Source: Salinispora cortesiana (GTDB lineage: Bacteria > Actinomycetota > Actinomycetes > Mycobacteriales > Micromonosporaceae). Taken from it: a stretch of 42,956 bases of DNA. The DNA is taken from assembly GCF_000484695.1 (NCBI RefSeq), contig NZ_AXVR01000043.1, forward strand, positions 1-42,956, read 5' to 3'. Of this stretch, positions 30,640-38,899 are shown one piece after another (position 1 is the first letter of the stretch; every line of letters starts with the position of its first letter). Made by a program: the position numbers and the translations under genes. The notes under the pieces are model-generated. The model was given only the letters and a program-made list of their open reading frames with translations. It had not been told where the DNA came from and made no database searches.

Positions 30640-32280
30640 GTGCTGGACACCCTCGATGCCGCCGCGGTCCGCCGTTGGTGCGCGGATGGGCTGGTCGCGT
30701 TGAAGCGCCACCAGGGCGAGATCGACCACCTCAATGTCTACCCGGTGCCCGACGGTGATACCGGCACCAACCTGGTGCTCACCCTCACCTCGGCGCAGCA
30801 GGCGTTGGCGATGGAGCTGGACACGCTGCCGGACGACGGACCCACCCCGCACGGGCAGGCACTCCGGCTGATGGCCCGGGGCGCGTTGCTCGGTGCCCGG
30901 GGCAACTCGGGGGTGATCCTGGCGCAGATCCTGCGCGGCTTTGCTGACGCGCTGGCCGCGGTTCCGGTGGTGCGGGGCCGGGCGCTGGCCACCGCCCTGC
31001 GCGCCGCCGCCACCGCCGCCTACGCCGCCGTCGCCGCTCCGGTCGAGGGGACGCTGCTCAGCGTGGCCGCCGCCGCGGCGCGTGCCGCCGAGCGGGCCGG
31101 CCGGGACGAGCTGGGCACTGTGGTCCGGGCCGCGGCCGACGAGGCCGCCCAGGCCCTCGGCCGAACGCCCCAGCAGCTACCGGCGTTGGCCCGTGCCAGC
31201 GTGGTTGACGCCGGTGGGCGGGGCCTCTGTCTGCTGCTCGACGCCTTGGTCGAGGTGGTCACCGGGGAGCGCCCGGCGCGTCCGGAACTAACCGGGGAGC
31301 GCCCGGAGCTCACCGACAGGTCGCTCCAGCTGCCGGCCGACGAATCCCGCGAGCGCAGCTGGTCGACGTACGCCTACGAGGTGCAGTACCTGCTCGACGC
31401 CGAGCCGGCGGCGGTGGCCCGGCTGCGTGAGGAGCTCGGTGCCCTGGGCGACTCGCTGGCGGTCGTCGGCGACGGCGCGGTCGGCACCTGGAACGTGCAC
31501 GTGCACGTCGACGATGTCGGCGCGGCAATCGAGGCAGGAGTGGTCGCCGGTCGTCCGCATCGGATCGTGGTGACCCGCTTCGCCGACCTGCCCCGGTCGA
31601 GCGCCTCGCCGGATCCCGATCCGGCTCCGGACCGCCGGGCGGCGGTGGTGGTGGCCACCGGGGTTGGCATCGTCGAGCTCTGCACCGCGGCGGAGGCGAC
31701 GGTGCTGGAGGGTGTCTCCTCCGCCGAGGAGCTGTTGACCGCGGTCCGTGCCACCGGCGCTGCCCACGTCGTGGTGCTGCCCAACGACCCGGACACCCGG
31801 GCGATGGTGAACGACGCGGCCCGGGCGGCGTCGCAGCTCGGCGTCAAGGTCAGCGTGGTCCCGACCCGGTCGCCGGTGCAGGCGCTCGCCGCGCTCGCCG
31901 TCCGGGACCCGGGTCGGCGCTTCGAGGACGACGTGATCGCGATGGCCGAGGCCGCCGGTGCCTGCCGGTACGCGGAGGTCTGCCACGCCAGCCGGGCGGC
32001 CCTGACCGTCGCCGGCCCCTGCCGGCCGGGAGACGTGCTCGCCCTGGTCGACGGTGAGGTGCACCTCATCGGGGCGGACCTGTTCGACACCTGTACCGCC
32101 GTGGTCGACCGGATGCTCGGCGGCGGTGGTGAGCTGGTGACCCTGCTGTTCGGGGCGGACGCCCCCGCCGGCCTGACCGAGGCGGTCCGTGAGCACGTGG
32201 TCCGCTCCTGGCCGTTCGTCGAGGTGCAGGTGTACCTGGGCGGGCAGCCGCACTACCCGCTCCTGGTGGGGGTCGAATGA
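30640..32280 (+). CDS. DAK2 (DhaL) domain protein, FakA-like kinase
   Basis: A 546-aa protein. The N-terminal DhaL nucleotide-binding domain has NVYPVPDGDTGTNL (Asp38/Asp40 as Mg ligands) and GARGNSGVILAQILRGFA; a long C-terminal part has DegV-like features (VVVATGVGIVELC, VVLPNDPDTRAMVNDAA). This is the layout of FakA/YloV, the kinase of fatty acids bound to FakB/DegV proteins for phospholipid synthesis. It lies upstream of recG with a 4-base overlap, a common order. The GTG at 30640 is preferred; a -10 hexamer lies 7 bases upstream. Confidence 0.9.
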   Translation: MLDTLDAAAVRRWCADGLVALKRHQGEIDHLNVYPVPDGDTGTNLVLTLTSAQQALAMELDTLPDDGPTPHGQALRLMARGALLGARGNSGVILAQILRGFADALAAVPVVRGRALATALRAAATAAYAAVAAPVEGTLLSVAAAAARAAERAGRDELGTVVRAAADEAAQALGRTPQQLPALARASVVDAGGRGLCLLLDALVEVVTGERPARPELTGERPELTDRSLQLPADESRERSWSTYAYEVQYLLDAEPAAVARLREELGALGDSLAVVGDGAVGTWNVHVHVDDVGAAIEAGVVAGRPHRIVVTRFADLPRSSASPDPDPAPDRRAAVVVATGVGIVELCTAAEATVLEGVSSAEELLTAVRATGAAHVVVLPNDPDTRAMVNDAARAASQLGVKVSVVPTRSPVQALAALAVRDPGRRFEDDVIAMAEAAGACRYAEVCHASRAALTVAGPCRPGDVLALVDGEVHLIGADLFDTCTAVVDRMLGGGGELVTLLFGADAPAGLTEAVREHVVRSWPFVEVQVYLGGQPHYPLLVGVE

Positions 32281-34478
32281 CCTCCGACCAGACCACCGTC
32301 GACACTCCGTTGGGTAAGTTGGTCGGGGCGAAGACGGCCAAGGCCCTGGCCACCCACCTCGACCTGCACACCGCGGGCGACCTGCTCTACCACGTCCCCC
32401 GCCGGTACGACGAGCGCGGTGAGCACACCGACATTCGGTCGCTTGATGTCGGTGAGCAGGTCACCGTGTTGGCCCAGGTGCAGCGTACCGCCGTACGTCC
32501 GATGCGCCAGCGCCGTGGAAATCTGCTGGAGGTGACGGTCGGCGACGGCTCGGGGGGCGCGTTGACCCTGACCTTCTTCGGTAACCAGGTCTGGCGTGAG
32601 CGGGATCTGCGCCCCGGCCGGTGGGGGCTGTTCGCCGGCAAGGTCACCGAGTTTCGGGGCCGCCGGCAGCTCAACGGCCCGGAGTACGTGCTTCTCGGCG
32701 CCGGTGACGAGGGTGAGGTGGCGGCCAGCGAGGAGGTCGAGGAGTTCGCGGGTGCGTTGATCCCGGTCTACCCGGCCGCCGCGGCGGTGCCGACGTGGGT
32801 GATCGCCCGGTGTGTGCGGGTCGTACTGGACACTGTCGACCCACCGGCGGATCCGGTACCGACTACCGTGCGGAGCGCTCGTAACCTGGTCGGCCTCGGC
32901 GTCGCCCTGCGCGAGGTGCACCGGCCCACCAGTAAGGAGGCGCTCTACCGGGCCCGCCGCCGGCTCAAGTGGGACGAGGCCTTCGCGGTGCAGCTCACCC
33001 TGGTGCGACGCAAGCGGCAGGCCGCCGACCGTCCAGCCCGACCACGACCCGGGGTGGACGGTGGTCTGCGGGACGCCTTCGACGCCCGCCTTCCCTACCA
33101 GCTGACCATCGGCCAACAGGAGGTCGGCACCGAGATCGCCACGGACCTGGCCACTGCCCACCCGATGCACCGGCTGCTGCAGGGCGAGGTCGGTTCCGGC
33201 AAGACGGTGGTCGCCCTGCGCGCGATGCTGCAGGTGGTGGACGCCGGTGGGCAGGCCGCGCTGCTGGCCCCGACCGAGGTGCTCGCCGCCCAGCACTACC
33301 GCGGCATCCTCGACCTGCTCGGGGCGCTGGGGCGGGCGGGCGAGCTGGACGCCGCCGAGCACGCCACGCGGGTGGAGCTGGTCACCGGATCGTTGGGTGC
33401 CGCGGCCCGCCGCCGGGCGCTGGGCGAGGTGCGCAGCGGCGCCGCCGGCATCGTGCTGGGCACGCACGCCCTGCTGTACGAGGGCGTCGACTTCGCCGAC
33501 CTCGGTCTGGTGGTGGTGGACGAGCAGCACCGCTTCGGTGTCGAGCAGCGGGACGCGCTGCGGGCCAAGGCTCAGCAGCCGCCGCACGTGCTGGTCATGA
33601 CGGCCACCCCGATTCCGCGTACGGTGGCCATGACCGTCTATGGAGATCTGGAGGTCTCCACCCTGTCGCAGCTGCCGCGGGGGCGTTCCCCGATCGCGTC
33701 GCATGTGGTTCCGGCCGCGGAGAAGCCGGCTTTCCTGGACCGGGCGTGGCGCCGGCTGCGGGAGGAGGTCACCGCCGGCCATCAGGCGTACGTGGTGTGC
33801 CCGCGCATCGGCGATGGTCCCTCCTCCGACGAGGAGGCGGCGCCGGCGGACGACGGTGCGCGGCGGCCACCGCTCGCGGTGACCGAGGTGGCGCCGCTGC
33901 TCGCCGAGGGGCCGCTGCATGGGCTGCGGATCGGGGTGCTGCACGGTCGGCTTCCCGCGGAGGAGAAGGACGCGGTGATGCGTTCGTTCGCCGCCGGTGA
34001 GCTCGATGTGCTGGTGGCCACCACCGTGGTCGAGGTCGGGGTGGACGTTCCCAACGCCACGGTGATGATCGTGCTGGACGCCGACCGGTTCGGGGTGTCC
34101 CAACTGCACCAGCTGCGCGGTCGGGTCGGCCGTGGCTCCGCGGCGGGGCTCTGCCTGCTGGTGACCGAGGCGGTGGAGGGCAGCTCGGCGCGGGAGCGGC
34201 TGGACGCGGTGGGGTCGACAACGGATGGTTTCAAGCTCGCCGAGCTCGATCTGGAGCAGCGCCGCGAGGGCGACGTGCTCGGCGCCACCCAATCTGGTCG
34301 CCGCTCGCACCTGCGGCTGCTGTCGCTGCTGCGGGACGCGGACCTGATCCGCGACGCCCGGACCGAGGCGATCAACCTGGTCGAGGAGGATCCGGAGCTG
34401 GTGCGCCATCCGGCGTTGGCGGCGTCGGTGGCGGCCCTGGTGGACGCGGACCGCGCCGAGTATCTGGAGAAGGGGTAG
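32277..34478 (+). CDS. recG: ATP-dependent DNA helicase RecG
   Basis: A 733-aa SF2 helicase that remodels stalled forks and recombination intermediates. The N-terminal wedge OB domain (about 45-150) is followed by helicase motif I GEVGSGKT (about 304-311), motif II DEQH (about 415-418, in VVVDEQHRFGVEQR), motif III TATPIPRT and motif VI QLRGRVGRG. Length is typical. ATG overlaps the DAK2 stop (ATGA). An inserted acidic/Ala-rich stretch near residues 515-535 (PSSDEEAAPADDGARR) is usual for actinobacterial RecG. Confidence 0.97.
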   Translation: MTSDQTTVDTPLGKLVGAKTAKALATHLDLHTAGDLLYHVPRRYDERGEHTDIRSLDVGEQVTVLAQVQRTAVRPMRQRRGNLLEVTVGDGSGGALTLTFFGNQVWRERDLRPGRWGLFAGKVTEFRGRRQLNGPEYVLLGAGDEGEVAASEEVEEFAGALIPVYPAAAAVPTWVIARCVRVVLDTVDPPADPVPTTVRSARNLVGLGVALREVHRPTSKEALYRARRRLKWDEAFAVQLTLVRRKRQAADRPARPRPGVDGGLRDAFDARLPYQLTIGQQEVGTEIATDLATAHPMHRLLQGEVGSGKTVVALRAMLQVVDAGGQAALLAPTEVLAAQHYRGILDLLGALGRAGELDAAEHATRVELVTGSLGAAARRRALGEVRSGAAGIVLGTHALLYEGVDFADLGLVVVDEQHRFGVEQRDALRAKAQQPPHVLVMTATPIPRTVAMTVYGDLEVSTLSQLPRGRSPIASHVVPAAEKPAFLDRAWRRLREEVTAGHQAYVVCPRIGDGPSSDEEAAPADDGARRPPLAVTEVAPLLAEGPLHGLRIGVLHGRLPAEEKDAVMRSFAAGELDVLVATTVVEVGVDVPNATVMIVLDADRFGVSQLHQLRGRVGRGSAAGLCLLVTEAVEGSSARERLDAVGSTTDGFKLAELDLEQRREGDVLGATQSGRRSHLRLLSLLRDADLIRDARTEAINLVEEDPELVRHPALAASVAALVDADRAEYLEKG

Positions 34479-34559
34479 CCGCGCCAAAGCGGTGAGGCGC
34501 CGGGCGGGATCGGGTCTGCGGACGATCTGGTCGTGCTGCCCGGGCTGGCCCAACTACCA

Positions 34560-34591
34560 AGGGCGGGCCGACCAGCTGGTCGGCCCGCCCT
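34560..34591. terminator. Bidirectional terminator between recG and the LPXTG gene
   Basis: AGGGCGGGCCGACC (34560-34573) and GGTCGGCCCGCCCT (34578-34591) form a perfect 14-bp stem around AGCT, between two convergent genes. Confidence 0.8.
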
Positions 34592-34612
34592 CAGCGGTCA
34601 GTAACCCTTAGC

Positions 34613-35800
34613 TCAGGCGGTGAACCGGAGCTTGCGACGACGGGCCATGACGAACAGGCCGCCACCGACGGCCAGCAGCACGGCGGCGCCGGCGGCGATG
34701 CCGCCAGCCGCGGCACCGGTCAGCGGCAGGCTCGGCTCGCCGCCGCCCTCACCGGGGGTGCAGTCCGCGGGCTTCTCCCAGGCGATCGGCTTGGGGTCTT
34801 CGATGCCCTCGCCGCTCGGCGTGACGATCAGGCCCTCCTCGGCCGGGAAGGACACGGTGCCGCTCATGCCCGGCTCGACGGTCAGCGTCTGCGGCTCACC
34901 CTTGTTCGGGGTGAAGGTCGCGGTGGTGGTCTCGCCGTCCTCGGGGTTGTTGATCTCGAAGATCAGCTCGTCGCAGGTGGACTTGAAGGCGCCGGTCGGC
35001 TCGCCCGGCTTGACGCAGTTGTCGGCCGGCTCCGGATCACCCTCGAAGAGCGGGTCCTTGCTGCCGTTGACGGTCACCTTGATATCGGTCGCGTGCTCCG
35101 CCGGAACCTTCACCGTGGTGCTCTCACCGGGCTTGAGGCCTACCTTCTCGGTGAAGGCGCCGCCATTGGCTTCGACGGTGAACTTCGCCGGAGCGGTCGC
35201 GTCGTCGGCGTTGTTGAGGGTGACGTGGGCGACGCCCTCGCAGTCAGCCTGGATGCTCGCCGACGGGTTGGGGGCCGTCGGAGTCGGCGGCTCGGGGGTC
35301 GGCGTCGGAGCCGGCGGCTCGGAGGCCGACGGGCTCGGAGTCGGCTTCGGTGGCATGCAGGTGCTGCAGAACTTGACCTTGACCGGGCGCAGTCGGTCTT
35401 CGGCGAAACCGTTGTCCCACTCGACCCGGACGGCCAGCGACGCCTTGGTGACGTCGCCGTCCACCCGCTGGGTGGCGGTCAGCGTTTTCTTGACCGAGTG
35501 CGGGTACTTGTCGCCGTCGGTGACGGCGAGTTCGGGGATGGTGACCTTGGTGGCCTTCCCCCCGACGTAGGTCTTGGCGACCACCTCGACCAGCTTGAAC
35601 TTCTTGACGTTCTTCGGGGTGCTTGCGCTCTCGACGTTCCAGGTGACAACCCACTCGCCGGCCTCGCACTTGGCCGTGCCCGTGACGTTGCTGTGGTGGG
35701 CGCTGGCGGGGGTGGCGAAGATCGCCACCCCGGTGAGACCGAGCAGTGTGCCAGCGGCGACGGCGCTGGCACGCCGGAATAGGGCATGGAGACGGTTCAC
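34613..35800 (-). CDS. LPXTG-anchored cell-surface protein
   Basis: A 395-aa secreted protein. A signal peptide ends at about residue 34 (ATPASA/HHS). An N-terminal beta domain (about 35-147, with VTGTAKCEAGEWVVTWNVE) leads to a Pro/Thr/Ser-rich linker with PTPSPSASEPPAPTPTP, two more beta-rich parts with paired Cys, and a C-terminal sorting signal: LPLTG, a hydrophobic helix and RRRKLRFTA. It should be fixed to the cell wall by a sortase. The function is unknown; no sortase gene lies nearby. GTG start with AGGAG 8 bases upstream. Promoter expected in the long low-GC spacer upstream. Confidence 0.9.
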   Translation of the reverse strand: MNRLHALFRRASAVAAGTLLGLTGVAIFATPASAHHSNVTGTAKCEAGEWVVTWNVESASTPKNVKKFKLVEVVAKTYVGGKATKVTIPELAVTDGDKYPHSVKKTLTATQRVDGDVTKASLAVRVEWDNGFAEDRLRPVKVKFCSTCMPPKPTPSPSASEPPAPTPTPEPPTPTAPNPSASIQADCEGVAHVTLNNADDATAPAKFTVEANGGAFTEKVGLKPGESTTVKVPAEHATDIKVTVNGSKDPLFEGDPEPADNCVKPGEPTGAFKSTCDELIFEINNPEDGETTTATFTPNKGEPQTLTVEPGMSGTVSFPAEEGLIVTPSGEGIEDPKPIAWEKPADCTPGEGGGEPSLPLTGAAAGGIAAGAAVLLAVGGGLFVMARRRKLRFTA

Positions 35801-36137
35801 GTCTGCTCCTGAATGAGGGATCGGACGACGTGCCGGGCGAAACGGGAGTTAGCGGCGATGTTGGCGTGGACCGCGGGCTCACGGCGCTCGCCTGGGCACA
35901 GGCTGCGCTCGCCAGAGCGGGCGCACAGATGGTGACTGTACTGGTTTGTGATCAATCTCGGGGGCCGAGATGAGGGGGTTCACATGATGTTGTCGATTCG
36001 TGATCATTGATTGGCGGAGGGTTGTCGAGTGATGACTGTCCGATGTGTGGGGTCAGGTGGCTTCTGGCCCGGTTCGGCCCGGAAGCGCTTGGCCCGGCAC
36101 AGGTGACGTAGCGTCGCATCATGACCAGGAGCAGGCG
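35801..36137. other. Low-GC intergenic control region between the LPXTG gene and rsmD
   Basis: No gene seen. The part 35935-36050 is much less GC-rich than the rest and holds repeated short motifs: TGATCA at 35949-35954 and 36001-36006, the direct repeat GTTGTCGA at 35989-35996 and 36021-36028 (32 bases apart), and a hairpin ATCTCGG-GGG-CCGAGAT (35955-35971). It should contain the promoters of both flanking genes; TAGCGT (36109-36114) may serve rsmD. Confidence 0.5.
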
Positions 36138-36701
36138 TTGACGCGCATCGTGGCGGGCGCGTTCGGTGGACGCCGGATCACCGCCCCGCCCGGCGCCGGC
36201 ACGCGGCCGACCTCCGACCGGGTCCGGGAGGCGCTGTTCAGTGCCCTTGAGGCGGCCGTCGACCTGACGGGAGTTCGCTTCGCCGACCTCTACGCCGGGT
36301 CCGGGGCGGTGGGGCTGGAGGCGCTCTCCCGGGGCGCCGCGCACGTGCTGCTGGTCGAGTCGAACCCGCGGGCCGCCCGGACGATCCGGGCGAACATGGC
36401 CGCCCTGCGGGCCGGTCCGGCTGCCCGCCTGGTAGCCGGGAAAGCCGCCACCGTGCTCGCCGCCGGCCCCGAAGGGGACCCGTACGACGTGATCTTCGCC
36501 GACCCGCCCTACCCGGTGTCGGAAGAGGAGGTCTCCGCCATGCTCGCCGCGCTCGTCGGCAACGGGTGGCTGGCGCCCGAGGCCCTCGTCGTGGTGGAGC
36601 GGTCGAGTCGCAGCGCCCCGGTCGGCTGGGTGCCAGGTGTCACCGGCGAGCGCAGCCGCCGGTACGGCGAAACCATTCTTTGGTACGGTCGCCGATCATG
36701 A
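36138..36701 (+). CDS. rsmD: 16S rRNA (guanine(966)-N2)-methyltransferase RsmD
   Basis: A 187-aa SAM-dependent methyltransferase. It begins at TTG (36138) with AGGAG 6 bases upstream, giving MTRIVAGAFGGRRI, the normal family start; an ATG at 36121 is in another reading frame and hits a stop at once. The SAM motif is FADLYAGSGAVGLEALSRGA, and the catalytic motif DPPY lies in VIFADPPYPVS. It overlaps coaD by four bases, a common pair. Confidence 0.93.
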   Translation: MTRIVAGAFGGRRITAPPGAGTRPTSDRVREALFSALEAAVDLTGVRFADLYAGSGAVGLEALSRGAAHVLLVESNPRAARTIRANMAALRAGPAARLVAGKAATVLAAGPEGDPYDVIFADPPYPVSEEEVSAMLAALVGNGWLAPEALVVVERSSRSAPVGWVPGVTGERSRRYGETILWYGRRS

Positions 36702-37186
36702 GGCGTGCGGTCTGTCCCGGCTCGTTCGACCCGGTCACCAACGGTCATCTCGACATCATCGGCCGGGCCAGTCGGCTCTTCGATGAAGTGATCGTCGGAG
36801 TGTTGATTAACCAGTCGAAGACCGGTCTGTTCACCGTCGACGAGCGCATCGACATGCTCCGTGAGGTGATCTCGTCGTACGACAACGTTCGGGTGAAGTC
36901 GTTCCGTGGTCTGTTGGTGGACTTCTGTCATGCGCAACAGGCCAGTGTCCTGATCAAGGGGCTCCGGGCGGTCAGTGACTTCGACTACGAGTTGCAGATG
37001 GCCCAGATGAACATCGGTCTGGCCGGCGTGGAGACGCTCTTCATGCCGACCAACCCGCTCTACTCGTTTCTCTCCTCAAGTCTGGTCAAGGATGTGGCGA
37101 AGTGGGGCGGTGACATCTCCGCCCACGTGCCGGAGGTGGTCCGCGAAGCCCTGCTGGCGCGACTCGACCCGCCGTCGCGTCCCTAA
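36698..37186 (+). CDS. coaD: Phosphopantetheine adenylyltransferase
   Basis: A 162-aa enzyme that makes dephospho-CoA from 4'-phosphopantetheine and ATP in CoA synthesis. It has the nucleotidyltransferase TxGH motif (14-17, in GSFDPVTNGHLDII), IKGLRAVSDFDYELQMAQMN, and SSSLVKDVAKWGGD near the end. The ATG overlaps the rsmD stop. Confidence 0.97.
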   Translation: MRRAVCPGSFDPVTNGHLDIIGRASRLFDEVIVGVLINQSKTGLFTVDERIDMLREVISSYDNVRVKSFRGLLVDFCHAQQASVLIKGLRAVSDFDYELQMAQMNIGLAGVETLFMPTNPLYSFLSSSLVKDVAKWGGDISAHVPEVVREALLARLDPPSRP

Positions 37187-37188
37187 TC

Positions 37189-37260
37189 CGTCGTCGGTGT
37201 CCCGGTTTCGTCGTTGGCGTCCCGGTTCGGTGGTTGGTGTCGCGGTTCGGTCCGTGATGT
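37189..37260 (+). repeat. 20-base tandem repeat after coaD
   Basis: Three 20-base units (37189-37208, 37209-37228, 37229-37248) share the form nGTnGTyGGyGTCsCGGTT, followed by a partial, diverged fourth. The array starts 2 bases after the coaD stop and is not part of a gene I can support. Confidence 0.7.
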
Positions 37261-37263
37261 CAA

Positions 37264-37290
37264 CCCCTCCCGGCGACGCGCCGGGAGGGG
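37264..37290 (+). terminator. Terminator hairpin after coaD
   Basis: CCCCTCCCGGC (37264-37274) and GCCGGGAGGGG (37280-37290) form a perfect 11-bp stem with a 5-base loop, without a T-tract. Confidence 0.65.
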
Positions 37291-37398
37291 GCATGATGCG
37301 CCGGTGGATGGCACAGCGCATCATGTGTGGGGGCGCCGAATCCAGGGTTCAACCCGCATCATTGAGATCGGCCGACGAACGACAGGAGTGAGGTACCA

Positions 37399-37896
37399 GT
37401 GGACCCGCTCGATCGCATCGACGAACTGATCACCATGGTGGAGCAGGCCCGCTCCGTGCCGATGTCCCGCAACAACTGCATGTTCGACCGGGGAGAGCTG
37501 ATCGCCGTCCTCGACGAACTGCGCGCCGAGTTGCCCGCGGACCTGCGCCGGGCCGCCGCGTTGCTCGATGAGCGAGACAAGATCATGGAAGCCGGGAAGC
37601 GTGAGGCCGACCGGATCATCGCCGAGGGGGAGACGGAGCATGCCCGGCTCGTGTCGGTGAACGAGATCACCGTCTCAGCCGAGCACGAGGGGGCGCGGAT
37701 TGTCGCCGAGGCGCGGGCCGAGGCGCAGCGGCTCCGGGACGAGGTGGACGACTACGTCGACACCGCGCTCGCCAACTTCGAGCAGTTCCTCACCCGAGCG
37801 CTCGCCTCGATCGAGCGGGGCCGGGACAAGATGCACGCGCTCCGGGAGATCGGCACGTTCAGCGGAGAAGAGGCCGAGCGGCCGTTGAACTTCTAG
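37399..37896 (+). CDS. SepIVA-like coiled-coil protein (DivIVA family)
   Basis: A 165-aa, mostly helical protein. It starts MDPLDRIDELITMVEQARSV, has SRNNCMFDRGELIAVLDELR, and a long coiled coil rich in Glu, Arg and Ala (about 50-150), with no membrane segment. Composition and context match mycobacterial SepIVA (Rv2927c), an essential DivIVA-domain protein of septation and polar growth, which is also encoded next to the DUF177, rnc and mutM genes. Sequence suggests an ATP-synthase-b-like coiled coil, the label automatic tools often give. GTG start after AGGAGTGAGG. Followed by a strong hairpin. Confidence 0.8.
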   Translation: MDPLDRIDELITMVEQARSVPMSRNNCMFDRGELIAVLDELRAELPADLRRAAALLDERDKIMEAGKREADRIIAEGETEHARLVSVNEITVSAEHEGARIVAEARAEAQRLRDEVDDYVDTALANFEQFLTRALASIERGRDKMHALREIGTFSGEEAERPLNF

Positions 37897-37923
37897 GGCC
37901 GGCCGCCAGAACCGCGGGATGGG

Positions 37924-37943
37924 CCGCGCCGGAACCGGCGCGG
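37924..37943 (+). terminator. Hairpin after the sepIVA-like gene
   Basis: CCGCGCCGG (37924-37932) and CCGGCGCGG (37935-37943) are perfect inverted arms separated by AA. No T-tract. Confidence 0.5.
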
Positions 37944-37976
37944 TACACCGCAGCTGTGGGGTGAGAACGCCCCCGG

Positions 37977-38007
37977 TTCGACGCTGCGGGGACCACCCAG
38001 GTAATCT
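37977..38007 (+). promoter_or_regulatory. Candidate promoter of the DUF177-rpmF-plsX-rnc-mutM operon
   Basis: TTCGAC (37977-37982), a 19-base spacer and TAATCT (38002-38007), 36 bases before the DUF177 ATG. Confidence 0.35.
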
Positions 38008-38042
38008 CGGGTGTCGGCCCTCCTACCGGCCGGAGTCTAACT

Positions 38043-38606
38043 ATGCCCAAGCACACGCCTGCACCACTCGACCCCAGGGCGCCGCTGGTCCTCGACACGA
38101 GAGACCTGCCGCGTCGCCCTGGCGCGTTGCGTACGGTCCGGCGGGTGGCGGCGGCACCGGCGGACCTCGGCGTGGAGTTGATCGGCGTGCCGGAGGGTGC
38201 TGACCTCGACCTCGACCTGAGGTTGGAGTCGGTATCCGAGGGGGTGCTTGTCTCCGGGACCATCAGTGGTCCCATCAAGGGCGAGTGCAGCCGCTGCCTG
38301 CGCGAGATCGACGACGTCGTGGCCGTCCCGGTCCAGGAGCTGTACGCGTACGAGAACAGCACCACGGACATGACGGCCGACGAGGACGAGGTGGGCCGGA
38401 TGCAGGGCGATCTGATCGACCTGGAGCCGGTGCTGCGGGACGCGGTGGTGTTGACGCTGCCGACCAACCCGCTCTGCCGGGAGGACTGCCCAGGCCTGTG
38501 CCCCGACTGTGGGGTGGGCTGGGCCGAGCTGCCGGCCGATCACAGCCACCAGCAGGTCGACCCACGTTGGGCGGCCCTGTCGCAACTGACCCGTAAAGAG
38601 GAGTAA
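38043..38606 (+). CDS. DUF177 (YceD) protein
   Basis: A 187-aa member of the YceD/DUF177 family, nearly always encoded just before rpmF and linked to 23S rRNA accumulation. It has CSRCLR near residue 82 and a zinc-ribbon-like C-terminal part CREDCPGLCPDCG (about 147-159). ATG start with CGGAG 8 bases upstream. rpmF starts 5 bases after its stop. Confidence 0.93.
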   Translation: MPKHTPAPLDPRAPLVLDTRDLPRRPGALRTVRRVAAAPADLGVELIGVPEGADLDLDLRLESVSEGVLVSGTISGPIKGECSRCLREIDDVVAVPVQELYAYENSTTDMTADEDEVGRMQGDLIDLEPVLRDAVVLTLPTNPLCREDCPGLCPDCGVGWAELPADHSHQQVDPRWAALSQLTRKEE

Positions 38607-38611
38607 GAACC

Positions 38612-38785
38612 GTGGCCGTCCCCAAGCGCAAGATGTCGCGCAGCAACACCCGGTCCCGTCGGGCGCAGTGGAAGACCGCGGCGGTTGCGACCGTGGCCTG
38701 CCCGCAGTGCAAGTCCGCCAAGCTGCCGCACGCCGCCTGCTCCGTCTGCGGCACCTACAACGGCCGTCAGGTCCTTGAGGTCTGA
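38612..38785 (+). CDS. rpmF: 50S ribosomal protein L32 (zinc-binding form)
   Basis: 57 aa, starting at GTG 38612: MAVPKRKMSRSNTRSRRAQW. Four Cys in ACPQC and ACSVCG pairs mark the zinc (C+) form. AAAGAGGAG, overlapping the end of DUF177, is the ribosome binding site. It is too short to stand out by length but is unmistakable by sequence and place between DUF177 and plsX. Confidence 0.97.
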   Translation: MAVPKRKMSRSNTRSRRAQWKTAAVATVACPQCKSAKLPHAACSVCGTYNGRQVLEV

Positions 38786-38899
38786 CCTGGACGACGAGTG
38801 ACGCCCCCGACCTCTGGTCGGGCGGCGCGTGCGCCCCGGCGCTCGCCCGATGTCCCGGCTCCCATCGCCGCCGGCTGGCCTGTTCCGGTCGAGGTACCG

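Noticed and set aside
32253..34553. 766-codon open frame on the minus strand opposite recG
   Set aside because: It mirrors the RecG gene codon by codon; high GC3 keeps the antisense frame open. The translation is low-complexity Arg/Gly/His/Leu with no motif, while the plus strand has all RecG motifs.
37189..37260. CRISPR array
   Set aside because: Units are contiguous 20-mers without spacers and no cas gene is near. The same holds for the 21-base repeat at 42611-42841, which is coding.
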